A stretch of DNA of 64,000 nucleotides from Coleofasciculus sp937127375 (GCA_040218875.1 JAVJQP010000008.1); one strand, 5' to 3'. Positions 26,131 to 35,629 are shown, counted from the stretch's first letter. Notes: generated by a model from the letters alone, not told the origin. Numbers and translations are program-made.

Positions 26131-27681
26131 TCAACCTCGAATCACAACAACTGGGCGATCGCAGGGTGTCTTTGCCGACTCTGTGGTGGTGCGTTCAGCA
26201 ATCGGTGGAAGTCCCTGGCGCTGGTCAAAAATCACCAGCCAACCTGTCTCCAGCCCTAACCCCGCCAGATACCGATCCAACTGATCGAGTCCAGCTTGTA
26301 TCGGGTCAGGGCGTCCCTGGCGCCATACTTTCAACTCCATCGCCAGTGTGACATCCCCATAGCGCAGACATAAGTCCATCCGATCCGAGCCAATAGCATA
26401 TTCTCGCTCTAGAGTACCGCCTCCATTCACCACCCGATGCAAAAATGCCATTAAGACCAAATGAGGCGCAATCTCATGGTAGGGGGCGCTTTTGAGTAAG
26501 GGTTCCCCATGCTGTCGCCAAAAGCTGAGAAAGGCTTGCAGCAGTTGCTCTTGATCAAGTTTCCCCTCAGGCGTTAACCAACTGGGGGAAATTTGGGGTA
26601 AGGAGGCTTGCGGGGTTTGGCTTAATACCAGAGGTAACACTTCTTGGTAAATTGGATTCGCGATCGCTAAACCGCCCTGTGAACTCATGCGACACAAGCC
26701 TAAATCAATCAGGAATTGCAAATCATCTTGAGGAATATCCGCTAACTCTTGCCCAATCAACATCGGTTCAATCACCGCCCGCACTCGGTCTTCTCGCAGA
26801 ATACTAGCTAAACTATCCAGGTGAGTATCTTGGCGTTGAATCAGAATTTCTTTGGCTGTCTCAATATGATCTACAGTAATCAGTTGAGTCGGTTCAGTAA
26901 CCAACTCTTCCACAATTTCTTTGGCTAAGGCATTCACCAACCAGGGTTGACCCTGAGTTAATCCAAACGCTCGCTCTACTGCCTCCCTCTCAAACACCTG
27001 CCCGGTTTCAGTAGTATGCTGCTCGTACAATTGGGCGACTTCGGTACAGGTGAAGTTTCTCAAAGTTAGGGATTTAATCTTGATATTGAACGGACTCGAG
27101 GTATTCAGACGGCGACTCCCTCCAGATGCCAGCTTATAATCTCGTACATCCCGCACCCCAATCAGCGCCAGCGCCTGGGGAAATCCGTTTGGTCGCTTCG
27201 GATAACCATTTCTGAGCTGGCGTAACACAGAAATTAAGGTTTCATCTTGCAGAGAATCAATTTCATCAATGAACACAACCAATGGACGCGAGGACTGTTG
27301 CGCCCAAGCACTCAGCGCCGCCCCAATCTGTCGCCCTGGCTCAGAGACGGGAAACTCTGGAGGATAGAGTTCGGGGGGAAGCCAAAAGGTGGCGTCATCG
27401 TTCCAAGCGTCGAGCATCGCCTTTTCCGCCGCCCCGGGGTCATGGGGAAAGGCGGCGCCCACTTCTGCGGATACCATCACGGCGGTGTATTGCCCAATGG
27501 CAGTAAGGTGCTGGGCTAGGGCAAGCATGGCGGTGGTTTTGCCTGTTTGCCGAGGCGCATGGATGACAAAATAGCCCTGCTGTTCAATCAGTCGCTCTAG
27601 CTGGGGTAGCCGAGTTAAGGGAGGGAGCATGTAGTGAATGTCCGCTTTGCACGGTCCTGCCGTGTTAAACCATTTGGGCAT
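26131..27681 (-). CDS. AAA-like ATPase fused to a C-terminal PD-(D/E)XK nuclease-like domain (516 aa)
   Basis: Residues 10-330 form an AAA/ORC-type ATPase: Walker A APRQTGKTT (42-50), Walker B LVVFIDEID (D139-E140), and a helical winged region ending in SQGGLAIANPIYQEVLP. Residues 380-516 resemble the nuclease part of such proteins, with DRMDLCLRY (near 436) and LAMELKVWR (near 445), giving a D...E-x-K centre, then GLDQLDRYLAGLGLETGWLVIFD. This architecture (AAA domain with PDDEXK tail) is frequent in bacterial genomes with no settled role. A defence or mobile-element function is possible. Start ATG 27681. Confidence 0.8.
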   Translation of the reverse strand: MPKWFNTAGPCKADIHYMLPPLTRLPQLERLIEQQGYFVIHAPRQTGKTTAMLALAQHLTAIGQYTAVMVSAEVGAAFPHDPGAAEKAMLDAWNDDATFWLPPELYPPEFPVSEPGRQIGAALSAWAQQSSRPLVVFIDEIDSLQDETLISVLRQLRNGYPKRPNGFPQALALIGVRDVRDYKLASGGSRRLNTSSPFNIKIKSLTLRNFTCTEVAQLYEQHTTETGQVFEREAVERAFGLTQGQPWLVNALAKEIVEELVTEPTQLITVDHIETAKEILIQRQDTHLDSLASILREDRVRAVIEPMLIGQELADIPQDDLQFLIDLGLCRMSSQGGLAIANPIYQEVLPLVLSQTPQASLPQISPSWLTPEGKLDQEQLLQAFLSFWRQHGEPLLKSAPYHEIAPHLVLMAFLHRVVNGGGTLEREYAIGSDRMDLCLRYGDVTLAMELKVWRQGRPDPIQAGLDQLDRYLAGLGLETGWLVIFDQRQGLPPIAERTTTESAKTPCDRPVVVIRG

Positions 27682-27904
27682 GGGCAGAGAGCAGGTAAGC
27701 CATTTTTCAATCTTACTATCAAGTTGGGTTGAATCTTCAATTGTGCGATCGCCCCCTCCTTGACCCTCCCCTTGGCAAGGGAAGGGTCAAGGAGGGGTAA
27801 GATCACCCCAAGAAACCCGGTTTCTTAACCGATGTATTAGGCTGGTTTTATTGGTGTGGCTGTGTTTCAACTGCCCTAACCCATAATCAATACATTGACA
27901 AAAA
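27682..27904. other. Divergent promoter region with a C-type inverted repeat
   Basis: Separates two divergent genes. Contains a long imperfect inverted repeat, 'tccttgaccctcccct' (27757-27772) against 'aagggtcaagga' (27781-27793), that can form a hairpin. One HIP1-like site lies near 27745. No clear -10/-35 pair was assigned. Confidence 0.5.
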
Positions 27905-28705
27905 ATGCTGACCCAATCTCCTCAACCCCTACGCCAATCTCTCATTCCTTCCCTAATTGCCCTCCTCTGTATCATTGCTGTGGGGGTGTTGCAAATTCCC
28001 CAACTTAATCAACTCCAAGGCAAAGGCGAAACTCCTTCTTCCCTAGAACTACAACGCCAAATCGAAGCCGAAAAGGTACGCCTAAATCTCCTCCAGAAAG
28101 TACCAACATTCGGATTTGATAACCTAGTAGCCGATTGGGTTTTTCTCAATTTCCTGCAATATTTTGGTGATGATAAAGCTCGTGATGTCACCGGCTATCA
28201 ACTTAGCCCAGACTACTTTGAAGTGATTCTAACCCGTGACCCCCGCTTCTTAGACGCCTACTTTTTCCTTTCAGGTAGCACATCCCTCTATGCTGGTATG
28301 CCAGATCGGTCAGTAGAACTAATGGAAAAAGGACTCCAGCAGCTTTCCCCCAAAGTCCCTCGCAAATCCTATTACATCTGGCGCTATAAGGCAATTGATG
28401 AACTGTTATTCCTCGGTGACGCCCAAGCCGCCCGCCAATCCTTTGAGAAAGCCGCAGAATGGGCAAGCACTTATGAAGATGAAGAAAGTCAGTATATTGC
28501 CTCAATTTCCCGCCAAACCGCCCAGTTTCTTGCCCGCAATCCCTCAAGCAAATCAGCCCAAGTCAGTGCTTGGTCAATGGTGCTACAAAACGCTATGGAC
28601 GATCGCACTCGTCAACGTGCCATTAATCAGATTGAAGCACTCGGCGGCAAAGTAGTCATCACCCCAGAAGGTGCTGTGAAAATTCAACTCCCACAAAGGG
28701 ATTAA
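27905..28705 (+). CDS. Membrane-anchored TPR-like protein, cyanobacterial conserved hypothetical (266 aa)
   Basis: An N-terminal anchor (SLIPSLIALLCIIAVGVLQI) is followed by a helical domain with TPR-like spacing: FLDAYFFLSGSTSLYAGMPDRSVELMEKGLQQL, then YKAIDELLFLGDAQAARQSFEKAAEWAS. There are no catalytic motifs. Length and composition fit a widely conserved cyanobacterial protein of unknown role, facing the lumen or periplasm. A purine-rich GCAGGGG tract (28719-28760) follows the stop. Confidence 0.7.
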   Translation: MLTQSPQPLRQSLIPSLIALLCIIAVGVLQIPQLNQLQGKGETPSSLELQRQIEAEKVRLNLLQKVPTFGFDNLVADWVFLNFLQYFGDDKARDVTGYQLSPDYFEVILTRDPRFLDAYFFLSGSTSLYAGMPDRSVELMEKGLQQLSPKVPRKSYYIWRYKAIDELLFLGDAQAARQSFEKAAEWASTYEDEESQYIASISRQTAQFLARNPSSKSAQVSAWSMVLQNAMDDRTRQRAINQIEALGGKVVITPEGAVKIQLPQRD

Positions 28706-28849
28706 AGTTTGGAGGGAAGCAGGGGTAGCAGGGGCAGCAGGGGCAGCAGGGGGCAGATGAGGGAGATGAGGGAGATGGGGCAGATGAGTAAGTTAACTCA
28801 AAACTCTACCTTAACTGTTAACTATTAACTATTCCCTGACAAATGACCT

Positions 28850-29305
28850 TCATAAAATACTGCTCATGATCTGTTGTGCAATTATGCCTAACCCATAGCC
28901 AACCAGGGAAAAGATGACCAAAACACTGAAAGCTTTCCATTCACCAAAGTTGGCAACTTGCAAATCTAACCGCACTAACGCCCCGGCTGATAGCAGCACC
29001 AGAATTCGGACAAAAACATGTATCCAGCAGAGAATCAACACTGCCAAAAAAGCGCCCACAATCACGGAAATAAAAGCGCGAGTATCTGACTTCAGCCAAC
29101 TGCTATAAACGCTCTGAATCAGCGTTAGTGGGGCAGTTAGGGCTAAATCAATAAATACGATATATATTGCCCCCATCAGCCACAATACCCAAGGTCTATC
29201 CGCATCTGCGATTAACTCAGAAGCCGCGATCAACCAGCCAAAGACGCAATGGGTGGCGAACAAGATCGATAAGGAAGTCCAAGGCAGTTTTTTGACAAAC
29301 AACAT
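28850..29305 (-). CDS. Small integral membrane protein (151 aa, unknown)
   Basis: Four hydrophobic segments are visible (LSILFATHCVFGWLIAAS, WVLWLMGAIYIVFIDLAL, VIVGAFLAVLILCWIHVFV, FSVLVIFSLVGYGLGII) with short charged loops (SSWLKSDTRA, QVANFGEWKA). No family recognised. It is convergent with the 27905 gene and reads towards it. The start ATG is at 29305. Confidence 0.6.
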   Translation of the reverse strand: MLFVKKLPWTSLSILFATHCVFGWLIAASELIADADRPWVLWLMGAIYIVFIDLALTAPLTLIQSVYSSWLKSDTRAFISVIVGAFLAVLILCWIHVFVRILVLLSAGALVRLDLQVANFGEWKAFSVLVIFSLVGYGLGIIAQQIMSSIL

Positions 29306-29689
29306 AGCCTAGAGCCTCGGTTGGTGTAATACATCTCGCCTCACCAGCAAACATTACAATTGGCTACGATCAAGTTCACAACCAATCACTGATCGAGATC
29401 GCAATCCTCAGGCGGATTAATTTTGCATACTAGCTAATGACTGAACTCTAGCCGAGTCATCAATAGGGAACACACAAATAGCCGACAGGTTCTCCCCATA
29501 GAGACTGTCGGTTTTTTATACTTGATCATCAAGGATTTGTCAATAAATCATTGAGGATTGGTGAGATGAGGCGGTGATTGGGAAAATTGGGAATCTATAC
29601 TTATGAGCAAAATGCTTCCCCATCCCGAATCCCGAATCCCGAATCACCAATCCAAAGGTGACCTGATGACCAAGTAATGTTGTCTCGAG
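29306..29689. other. Intergenic stretch with a possible small RNA on the plus strand
   Basis: No ORF is supported. The notable feature is a plus-strand terminator at 29482-29517 with no gene upstream of it on that strand, and a -10-like 'gcatactag' near 29426. The remainder is unremarkable, with 'gaatcccgaatcccgaatca' microrepeats at 29622-29645. Confidence 0.4.
29482..29517 (+). terminator. Strong Rho-independent terminator without an upstream gene
   Basis: Stem CCGACAG (29482-29488) / CTGTCGG (29505-29511), a 16-nt loop and six Ts. On the plus strand the nearest upstream gene (27905-28705) ends 780 bp away and the gene between is on the other strand. It may end a short non-coding RNA of about 80 nt. 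Confidence 0.65.
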
Positions 29690-30175
29690 TCAGGACATCG
29701 ATTGAATGATGTAATCAAAATAAGGAGCCGCTTCCATGGCATCTTCCTGACTTAGCAACTCCAAGGAGGCATTTTTGAGGCAACGAATCGATTCGACCAT
29801 TCCGGCGACGGGGACGCCAAGAGAGTTATACATCTCCTTGACCCCAATCAAACCAATTTTTTCAATCGGTTCCTTTCCTCCAGCTAGAACACCATAGGTA
29901 ATCAATCGCAAATACCAGCCATAGTCCCGTAGGCATAGCGATCGCTGGCGCTCCCCATAAGCATTGCCTCCTGGTGAGATAAAGTCAGGACGCTTTTGCC
30001 AGAGCTGCTTACTGGCTTCCTGGACAATCTTCTTTTCATTTTCTGCTAGGGTGGAAGCGATACGCATCCGTTGCTCACCCGTCTGCAAAAAGGCTTTAAT
30101 ACCCATCAGTTCACCGGAGCTGGGATACCGCAGCTCGTCGTCGGCTTGGAGGATAACTTGGCTAACTACGCTCAT
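29690..30175 (-). CDS. apcD: Allophycocyanin-B alpha subunit ApcD (161 aa)
   Basis: Full-length phycobiliprotein of 161 residues. It matches ApcD rather than ApcA in QADDELRYPSSGEL, QTGEQRMRIASTLAENEKKI and DFISPGGNAYGERQRSLC. C81 (LCLRDYGWYLRL) binds phycocyanobilin. ApcD is a minor core subunit and one of the terminal emitters of the phycobilisome, passing excitation mainly to photosystem I and helping state transitions. It is usually encoded alone, as here. The ATG is at 30175. Confidence 0.95.
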   Translation of the reverse strand: MSVVSQVILQADDELRYPSSGELMGIKAFLQTGEQRMRIASTLAENEKKIVQEASKQLWQKRPDFISPGGNAYGERQRSLCLRDYGWYLRLITYGVLAGGKEPIEKIGLIGVKEMYNSLGVPVAGMVESIRCLKNASLELLSQEDAMEAAPYFDYIIQSMS

Positions 30176-30493
30176 CTTATTGGGTTAACTTAGATAACAT
30201 TTGTAGTTTAGCGACTCAAGCTACAACAAATAAAGTCAGTCGAGCGAAAAGTTTTCGGTTGAGACGCGGCGCTCCAGGTGTAGGGGGGCTCCAGGTGTTC
30301 CAGGTGCAGTAACCAAAGTTAGCGGTCGCAAGAAGCAAAAAGTCAAGTGTAGGGGCGGGTTTAGGGACTAATGCTAATTAAGACCAATAACTGAACAACA
30401 AAACCCGCCCTTCTTAGCCATCCCTTATACGCCTCTTTTGTAACAATCTGGCAATCCCTTTGGTCACTATTCACACATCTACATTTTATTTTT
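30176..30493. other. Divergent intergenic region apcD / rlmD
   Basis: 318 bp with two 'ctccaggtg' words (30270, 30290) and 'gtaggggcgggttt' (30350), the tail of a common cyanobacterial dispersed repeat whose partner 'aaacccgccc' follows at 30399 and can pair with it (hairpin 30354-30408). Promoters were not assigned. Confidence 0.45.
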
Positions 30494-31900
30494 ATGGATC
30501 ACTCTGTCTCCTCGCCCCCTCGTCCCCCCGTTTCCCCTGATCAGTGGCAACAAGGTCAACTGGTGGAACTGACGATCGCAGACCTAAATGATCGGGGCGA
30601 TGGTGTGGGACGGTTGGGGAATCGCGTCGTTTTTGTCCCCAACACGGTAACCGGGGATCACGTCCGCGTCAGACTGGTGCGGGTCAAACCCAATTACGCG
30701 ATCGCGAAACTGGATCAACTTCTCGAACCCTCTCCCCATCGCATTCGCCCCCACTGCATCGTGGCAGATAAATGTGGCGGTTGTCAGTGGCAGCATGTTG
30801 ATCCCCAGTATCAGCGATCAGTCAAAGAAAATCTGATAGAGCAAGCCTTAACTCGTATCGGCGGCTTCACTTCAATCGAAATCGCCCCGATTTTAAGCGC
30901 TGACTCTCCCCTAGCTTACCGGAACAAAGCCACCTATCCGATGCGGCGATCGCCAACGGGTCAAGTTCAAGCTGGGTATTACCAGAAAGGGACGCATCAG
31001 CTAATTAACCTGAATCAATGCCCCGTTCAAGATGATCGCTTAAATCCCCTATTAGCCCAAATCAAGCAGGATATTCAGCAACAAGGTTGGTCAATCTACA
31101 ACGAACGCCGTCATCAAGGGCGATTGCGTCACCTGTCACTGCGGATTGGACGCCGGACTGGGGAAATGCTTTTAACCTTAGTCACAACTGATGCCAATTT
31201 AACCAATCTGGAAACGCAAGCCCAAACCTGGCTCGATCGCGATCCTAACCTGGTGGGTGTTTGTGTGAATGTGAATCCCCACCGTACCAATGTCATTTTC
31301 GGTGATCAAACCCATTGTGTCCGAGGTCAACCGTATCTGCGGGAGATATTCGCGGATTTAGAGTTTCAATTAAGACCCGATACCTTTTTCCAAGTCAACA
31401 CCGAAGCCGCAGCAGCTTTATTCAATGTGATTCAGCACAAGCTGGCACTCCAAGGAACAGAATATCTCGTCGATGCCTATTGTGGCATTGGTACATTCAC
31501 CCTACCCTTAGCTAAACAGGTACATCAGGCATTGGGGATCGAAGTGCAAGGGACAGCCGTGGAGCAAGCCCAAATCAATGCCCAGATTAATGGGATTACC
31601 AATGTCACTTTTGAGACAGGAACAGTGGAAACTGTGCTGCCGCAACTGGGGATCACGCCAGATATCGTATTACTCGACCCGCCACGCCAGGGCTGCAACC
31701 TCCAAGTGATTGATACCCTGCTGTCAGTTCTACCTCAACGCCTTGTCTACATTAGCTGCAAGCCAGCCACCCTAGCACGGGATATTAAACGCCTCTGTCA
31801 TCTGGGTGGCTATCAATTAACCCACGTTCAACCAGCAGACTTCTTTAGCCAAACACCCCATGTTGAGTGCGCGGCGTTCCTGGAGAAACAGGAGGGATGA
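30494..31900 (+). CDS. rlmD: 23S rRNA (uracil-C5)-methyltransferase RlmD/RumA type (468 aa)
   Basis: N-terminal TRAM domain (18-78, QGQLVELTIADLNDRGDGVGR). A [4Fe-4S] cluster is bound by C88, C94, C97 (KCGGCQWQH) and a later Cys in NLNQCPV. SAM-binding motifs are FFQVNTEAA and VDAYCGIGTFTLPLA. Motif IV is LLDPPRQGC, and the catalytic Cys sits in YISCKPATLARD near 421. It methylates a uridine of 23S rRNA at C5 (U1939 in E. coli numbering). The paralogue RlmCD cannot be excluded from sequence alone. A purine-rich GCAGGGG tract follows. Confidence 0.88.
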   Translation: MDHSVSSPPRPPVSPDQWQQGQLVELTIADLNDRGDGVGRLGNRVVFVPNTVTGDHVRVRLVRVKPNYAIAKLDQLLEPSPHRIRPHCIVADKCGGCQWQHVDPQYQRSVKENLIEQALTRIGGFTSIEIAPILSADSPLAYRNKATYPMRRSPTGQVQAGYYQKGTHQLINLNQCPVQDDRLNPLLAQIKQDIQQQGWSIYNERRHQGRLRHLSLRIGRRTGEMLLTLVTTDANLTNLETQAQTWLDRDPNLVGVCVNVNPHRTNVIFGDQTHCVRGQPYLREIFADLEFQLRPDTFFQVNTEAAAALFNVIQHKLALQGTEYLVDAYCGIGTFTLPLAKQVHQALGIEVQGTAVEQAQINAQINGITNVTFETGTVETVLPQLGITPDIVLLDPPRQGCNLQVIDTLLSVLPQRLVYISCKPATLARDIKRLCHLGGYQLTHVQPADFFSQTPHVECAAFLEKQEG

Positions 31901-32464
31901 GGGAGTTATCAGTTATCAGTGAGCCAGTTATCAGGAGCAGGGGAAGCAGGGGGAGCAGGGGAAGCAGGGGGAGATGGGGAAGTTAACTCAAAATTCTACC
32001 TTACCTGCTCCCTGTTCCCTGTTCCCTGTTCCCTGTTCCCTAATGAATGACGAATCCCCAATTTAAAACAAAGCTCTGGTGTTTAAAGGAGAGTTTCGAT
32101 ACAATAGTAGATAAAGTCCATTCTCTAACTAATTCAGAGAAAAACTACCCCTTAGAAAAAAATTTGACTTATCATACCACAATCTACCAATAAATGGGCA
32201 GTAGTTGAAAGTATTCACCACAACCATAAGAAGCTCACCAAGCTGCTGACGTTCAGAGAAACTCAAGATTGAGCATGAGGATTCTACAAAATTTGATCAG
32301 CGCATTCAAAGATTAGGGTGCTAGTATACAAAATCTGGACAAACCTTTATTATAACTCATACCTGAGTGTGGAGAGTCTGGTTTGAGAAAAATGAGATCA
32401 AAAAACACGGCAATAGCCCGTGTCATGCATCCAGTCCACCAACAAAAAGTTAGGGGTTTTTTAA
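31901..32464. other. 564-bp intergenic region, no gene
   Basis: Holds 'gcaggggaagcagggggagc' microsatellite (31935-31970) and a 'ctgttccctgttccctg' run (32008-32040), a pair often found together in cyanobacterial spacers and able to pair with each other. Further on there is a small hairpin ACACGG/CCCGTGT (32405-32423) and 'ggggtttttt' just before the next start. No conserved ORF was seen. Confidence 0.5.
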
Positions 32465-32914
32465 GTGATTGCTGTATCATCTTTGCGCCCAGTTGAACGC
32501 AACTGGGGAACAATTAGCTTTGCTTCTACCCTTTACCTATGCCCAATTCTCGACCTACTTGTCGAACAAATTCCGCGCAAATGGCGACCGGAGATCCGAC
32601 TTGGACTCCAAGAGGCATTGGTCAATGCGGCAAAGCACGGCAATAATTTAGACCCAAGTAAGACCGTAATGGTTCACTTTTGTGTCATCAATGACGAATA
32701 TTGGTGGATAATCTCAGATCAAGGTCCCGGCTTTTCTCCGCCTTGTCGTCAAGAGATTTCGGACGACGGTTTGCCCCATGATGAATCCGAAAATGGTAGA
32801 GGGTTATGCCTCCTCTACCAAATTTTCGATCAAGTTCACTGGAATCCGCAAGGGACTGAACTGCGAGTGTGTAAGCACATGAAGAGTCGATCAAGGTTAC
32901 CTTTGATTCCCTAG
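32465..32914 (+). CDS. Anti-sigma-factor-type serine kinase / HATPase (RsbW-like, 149 aa)
   Basis: Single GHKL ATPase domain: N box LGLQEALVNAAKHGN (E..N..KHGN), G1 DQGPGF, G2 GRGLCLL and the C-terminal TELRV strand. Proteins with this HATPase_c_2 domain bind and phosphorylate anti-anti-sigma factors or act as small partner-switch kinases. The start is GTG 32465. No sigma factor or antagonist lies nearby. It overlaps the end of the convergent next gene by four bases. Confidence 0.82.
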   Translation: MIAVSSLRPVERNWGTISFASTLYLCPILDLLVEQIPRKWRPEIRLGLQEALVNAAKHGNNLDPSKTVMVHFCVINDEYWWIISDQGPGFSPPCRQEISDDGLPHDESENGRGLCLLYQIFDQVHWNPQGTELRVCKHMKSRSRLPLIP

Positions 32915-33183
32915 CGATCGCGATTTCCATGGGTTGGGCAAGGGGGGGCTGAGATCGAGTGATCCAGCCATCCTGACGCCTGACGCAGCCGTTCTAGAGC
33001 TTCCTCTGGCTGTTCTTTGAGCAGAAAGACTAAAGCCGCTGCTGTTTGCTCCTTGGCTCTAGCTGGGCGATTTGACTTTAATCGATGCCAATCTTGGGGC
33101 GTAATTCCTAAGCGTTCTGCCAAGGCTTGGGCAAGTTCCAGGGTACTGGCATCCTTGAGGCTATCGGTTTTTGTCAATTCCAT
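32911..33183 (-). CDS. Small cyanobacterial conserved hypothetical (90 aa)
   Basis: From ATG 33183 the protein MELTKTDSLKDASTLELAQALAERLG is helical, with ITPQDWHRLKSNRPARAKEQTAAALVFLLKE and LERLRQASGWLDHS. The regular short helices and KSNRPARAKEQ suggest a nucleic-acid- or protein-binding helical bundle. An in-frame ATG at 33315 would extend it through the divergent gene's promoter and is not favoured. Function unknown. Confidence 0.6.
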   Translation of the reverse strand: MELTKTDSLKDASTLELAQALAERLGITPQDWHRLKSNRPARAKEQTAAALVFLLKEQPEEALERLRQASGWLDHSISAPPCPTHGNRDR

Positions 33184-33292
33184 CGGTCTAGGTATAAGTT
33201 TATTAAGTGAATCCCCTAGCTCATGCTCTTGGGGCTTTCGTTTTCGATTGTATCTTTTTTCACGATTGTATTGATCTGTTACCTGTTCCCTT

Positions 33293-33661
33293 ATGAGCGC
33301 TGATTCTGATCCCAATCAGCAAAATCCAGATGCTGACGAATTTGAGCAAGCCTTATCTGAGGTCGAGCGATCGCTGGAAGCTCTCAAAGAGCGCTATGCA
33401 CAAGTTCAACGGGATCAGCAGCGACAAGCCCAGCTTCAGCACCGTCGCGAGCAAATTAGACAATCCCCCCGTCAAATCCGTAACCAACCCGCTTTGAAAG
33501 CTGAACTCGGGCAAATTAAGCAGCAGCTTGACACTATTGAACTCAATCTAGAGAGTCGCCTTTTTTCCTGGAGTGCTTTGAAAGAACCCTTTTGGCAAGC
33601 CGTTCGCTTTGGCGGACTGGGGATTGCGATCGGCTGGTTGCTCAAATCTTGTGCTGGGTGA
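33293..33661 (+). CDS. Coiled-coil protein with C-terminal membrane anchor (122 aa)
   Basis: Acidic start (DSDPNQQNPDADEFEQAL), then a long coiled coil (ALSEVERSLEALKERYAQVQRDQQRQ, and ALKAELGQIKQQLDTIELNLESRL), a helix FWQAVRFGG and a tail anchor GGLGIAIGWLLKSCAG. This is a tail-anchored topology common in small cyanobacterial proteins. No family name assigned. It is divergent from the 32911-33183 gene with about 110 bp between starts. Confidence 0.65.
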   Translation: MSADSDPNQQNPDADEFEQALSEVERSLEALKERYAQVQRDQQRQAQLQHRREQIRQSPRQIRNQPALKAELGQIKQQLDTIELNLESRLFSWSALKEPFWQAVRFGGLGIAIGWLLKSCAG

Positions 33662-34237
33662 GGAGTCGGGGCGGATTTAGTCTCATCTGGGTACAATCAA
33701 AGAGATAGTAGTCAAACCCGCCCCTACATAATCTCCTACACTCCAACTCTCACTCCCTTCTCCTTGCACTGACTTTTCACGCCATCTAGAAAAATCGATA
33801 TCAAACATTTTGTTCTATGGGGGAAGCCAGAGGATGCGAGAGCTTTTGTTGCACGGAAGGGGGAGAATTCAAAGCCTCTCTCCTTGTAGGAGAGAGGTTT
33901 GGAGAGAGGTTTTCCAGATCCCGACCAAAAGTAAGCTCCTTGCCAAGTGATGACCCAACCCTTCACAATAGTTAATGAACCGCCGAATCTGTCCATCCCG
34001 TTTCTACCCGGATTTCTAGTCGCCGAGCCTGAAAGATTGATCCACGCCAAGGCGGTGAAACGATCTATCTCCAGCTCATGACAAATTCCCCGCTTATTCG
34101 CGAAAATAATTGATCCTATAGTGTTTTAAATTGATCCCTAACTTGATTTCCTATTCAACTGACAATAAAAAAAGCTGAATCAATTGTCCAGAAATGGGCA
34201 GATTAGGTAGGACTGATTTGGGTAAACTGTCAAAATT
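33662..34237. other. 576-bp intergenic region, no credible gene
   Basis: Contains 'gaggatgcgagagctttt' (33832-33850), related to the 36-bp tandem repeat at 40712, and a palindromic 'ctctccttgtaggagag' (33879-33896) with 'gtttggagagaggttt'. An apparent minus-strand reading frame across it consists of these repeats and is rejected. The last 100 bp before asnS are AT-rich and should hold its promoter. Confidence 0.5.
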
Positions 34238-35629
34238 ATGCAAAAGAAACCGATCGCACAACTTTTACGCGCGGGTCAGCCGGATGAAACTGTAACCATC
34301 CAGGGCTGGGTACGCACCAAACGAGAACTGAAAGAGTTTGCCTTTATGGAGGTGAATGATGGCTCCTGTTTGGCAAATTTGCAAGTTATCCTGAATCCTG
34401 ATATACCCGATTATCAAACGACTCTCCAACGGGTCAACACTGGGGCGTCCGTGGAAGTTACTGGCGTATTGGTGCCATCTCCGGGAAAAGGTCAACGGAT
34501 TGAGTTGAGAGCGAATTCTGTCCAGGTTTATGGGGAAGCTGATCCCGCCACCTATCCACTACAGAAAAAACGCCATTCCTTTGAGTTTTTGCGAACCATT
34601 GGACATTTGCGATCGCGTACCAATACCATCGGTGCTGTGTTACGGGTGCGTAACGCCTGTGCTAGTGCTATCCACCAATTCTTTCAGGAACGGGGGTTTT
34701 TGTGGATTCACAGCCCGATTATCACCGCGAGCGATTGTGAAGGGGCGGGAGAACTGTTTACTGTAACCAATCTCAACCTCAACGAGATTCCCAAAACCGA
34801 AGATCAATTGGTCGATTTTAGCCAGGACTTCTTTGGACGCCAAGCTTACCTGACGGTTAGTGGTCAACTGCAAGCCGAGGTGATGGCGATGACATTTGGC
34901 AATGTGTATACCTTTGGTCCGACATTCCGGGCGGAAAATTCCAATACATCCCGCCATTTAGCCGAGTTTTGGATGGTGGAACCGGAAATGGCATTCTGCG
35001 ATTTACAGGGCGATATGGATCTGGCGGAGGAGTTTCTCAAATACGTATTCTCCTCGGTACTAGAGAACTGTCCCGAAGACATGGAATTTTTCAATAAGCG
35101 GATAGATAATAGCGTTCTGGCAACGGCGGAAAATATTATCAACAATCAGTTTGAGCGAATTACTTATACCGATGCGATCGCGCAATTAGAAAAAGCTGAC
35201 CGCAAGTTCGAGTACCCCGTTGAGTGGGGGACAGATTTACAGTCGGAACACGAGCGCTATTTGGCAGAGGAATTATTTCAGAAACCCGTTATAGTTAGCG
35301 ATTACCCCATAGGGATCAAGGCATTCTATATGCGTTTGAACGATGACGGCAAAACCGTCGCCGCCATGGATGTGCTAGCACCGAAGATTGGGGAAATTAT
35401 CGGCGGTTCCCAACGGGAGGAACGCCTCGATGTTCTCCAGCAGCGCATCCAGAATCAGGGAATGAATCCAGAGGAGTTTTGGTGGTATCTAGACTTACGG
35501 CGCTATGGTACTGTTGCCCATGCCGGGTTTGGTTTAGGATTTGAGCGATTGGTGCAGTTTATGACGGGGATGGGAAATATACGAGATGTGATTCCCTTCC
35601 CCCGCACACCCTTGAGTGCCGAATTTTAA
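34238..35629 (+). CDS. asnS: Asparaginyl-tRNA synthetase (463 aa)
   Basis: N-terminal OB-fold anticodon-binding domain (VTIQGWVRTKRELKEFAFMEVNDGS), then a class IIb catalytic core. Motif 1 lies around FFQERGFLWIHSPIITASDCEGAGE, motif 2 is FGPTFRAENSNTSRHLAEFWMVEPE, and motif 3 is GFGLGFERLVQFMTG. FRAENSNTSRH and EFWMVEPE are characteristic of AsnRS rather than AspRS. The enzyme charges tRNA-Asn, so the strain does not depend only on transamidation. Full length. Confidence 0.95.
   Translation: MQKKPIAQLLRAGQPDETVTIQGWVRTKRELKEFAFMEVNDGSCLANLQVILNPDIPDYQTTLQRVNTGASVEVTGVLVPSPGKGQRIELRANSVQVYGEADPATYPLQKKRHSFEFLRTIGHLRSRTNTIGAVLRVRNACASAIHQFFQERGFLWIHSPIITASDCEGAGELFTVTNLNLNEIPKTEDQLVDFSQDFFGRQAYLTVSGQLQAEVMAMTFGNVYTFGPTFRAENSNTSRHLAEFWMVEPEMAFCDLQGDMDLAEEFLKYVFSSVLENCPEDMEFFNKRIDNSVLATAENIINNQFERITYTDAIAQLEKADRKFEYPVEWGTDLQSEHERYLAEELFQKPVIVSDYPIGIKAFYMRLNDDGKTVAAMDVLAPKIGEIIGGSQREERLDVLQQRIQNQGMNPEEFWWYLDLRRYGTVAHAGFGLGFERLVQFMTGMGNIRDVIPFPRTPLSAEF

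Noticed and set aside
33736..34050. 104-residue minus-strand ORF
   Set aside because: Crosses the CTCTCC/GGAGAG palindrome and other dispersed repeats, with no conserved features.
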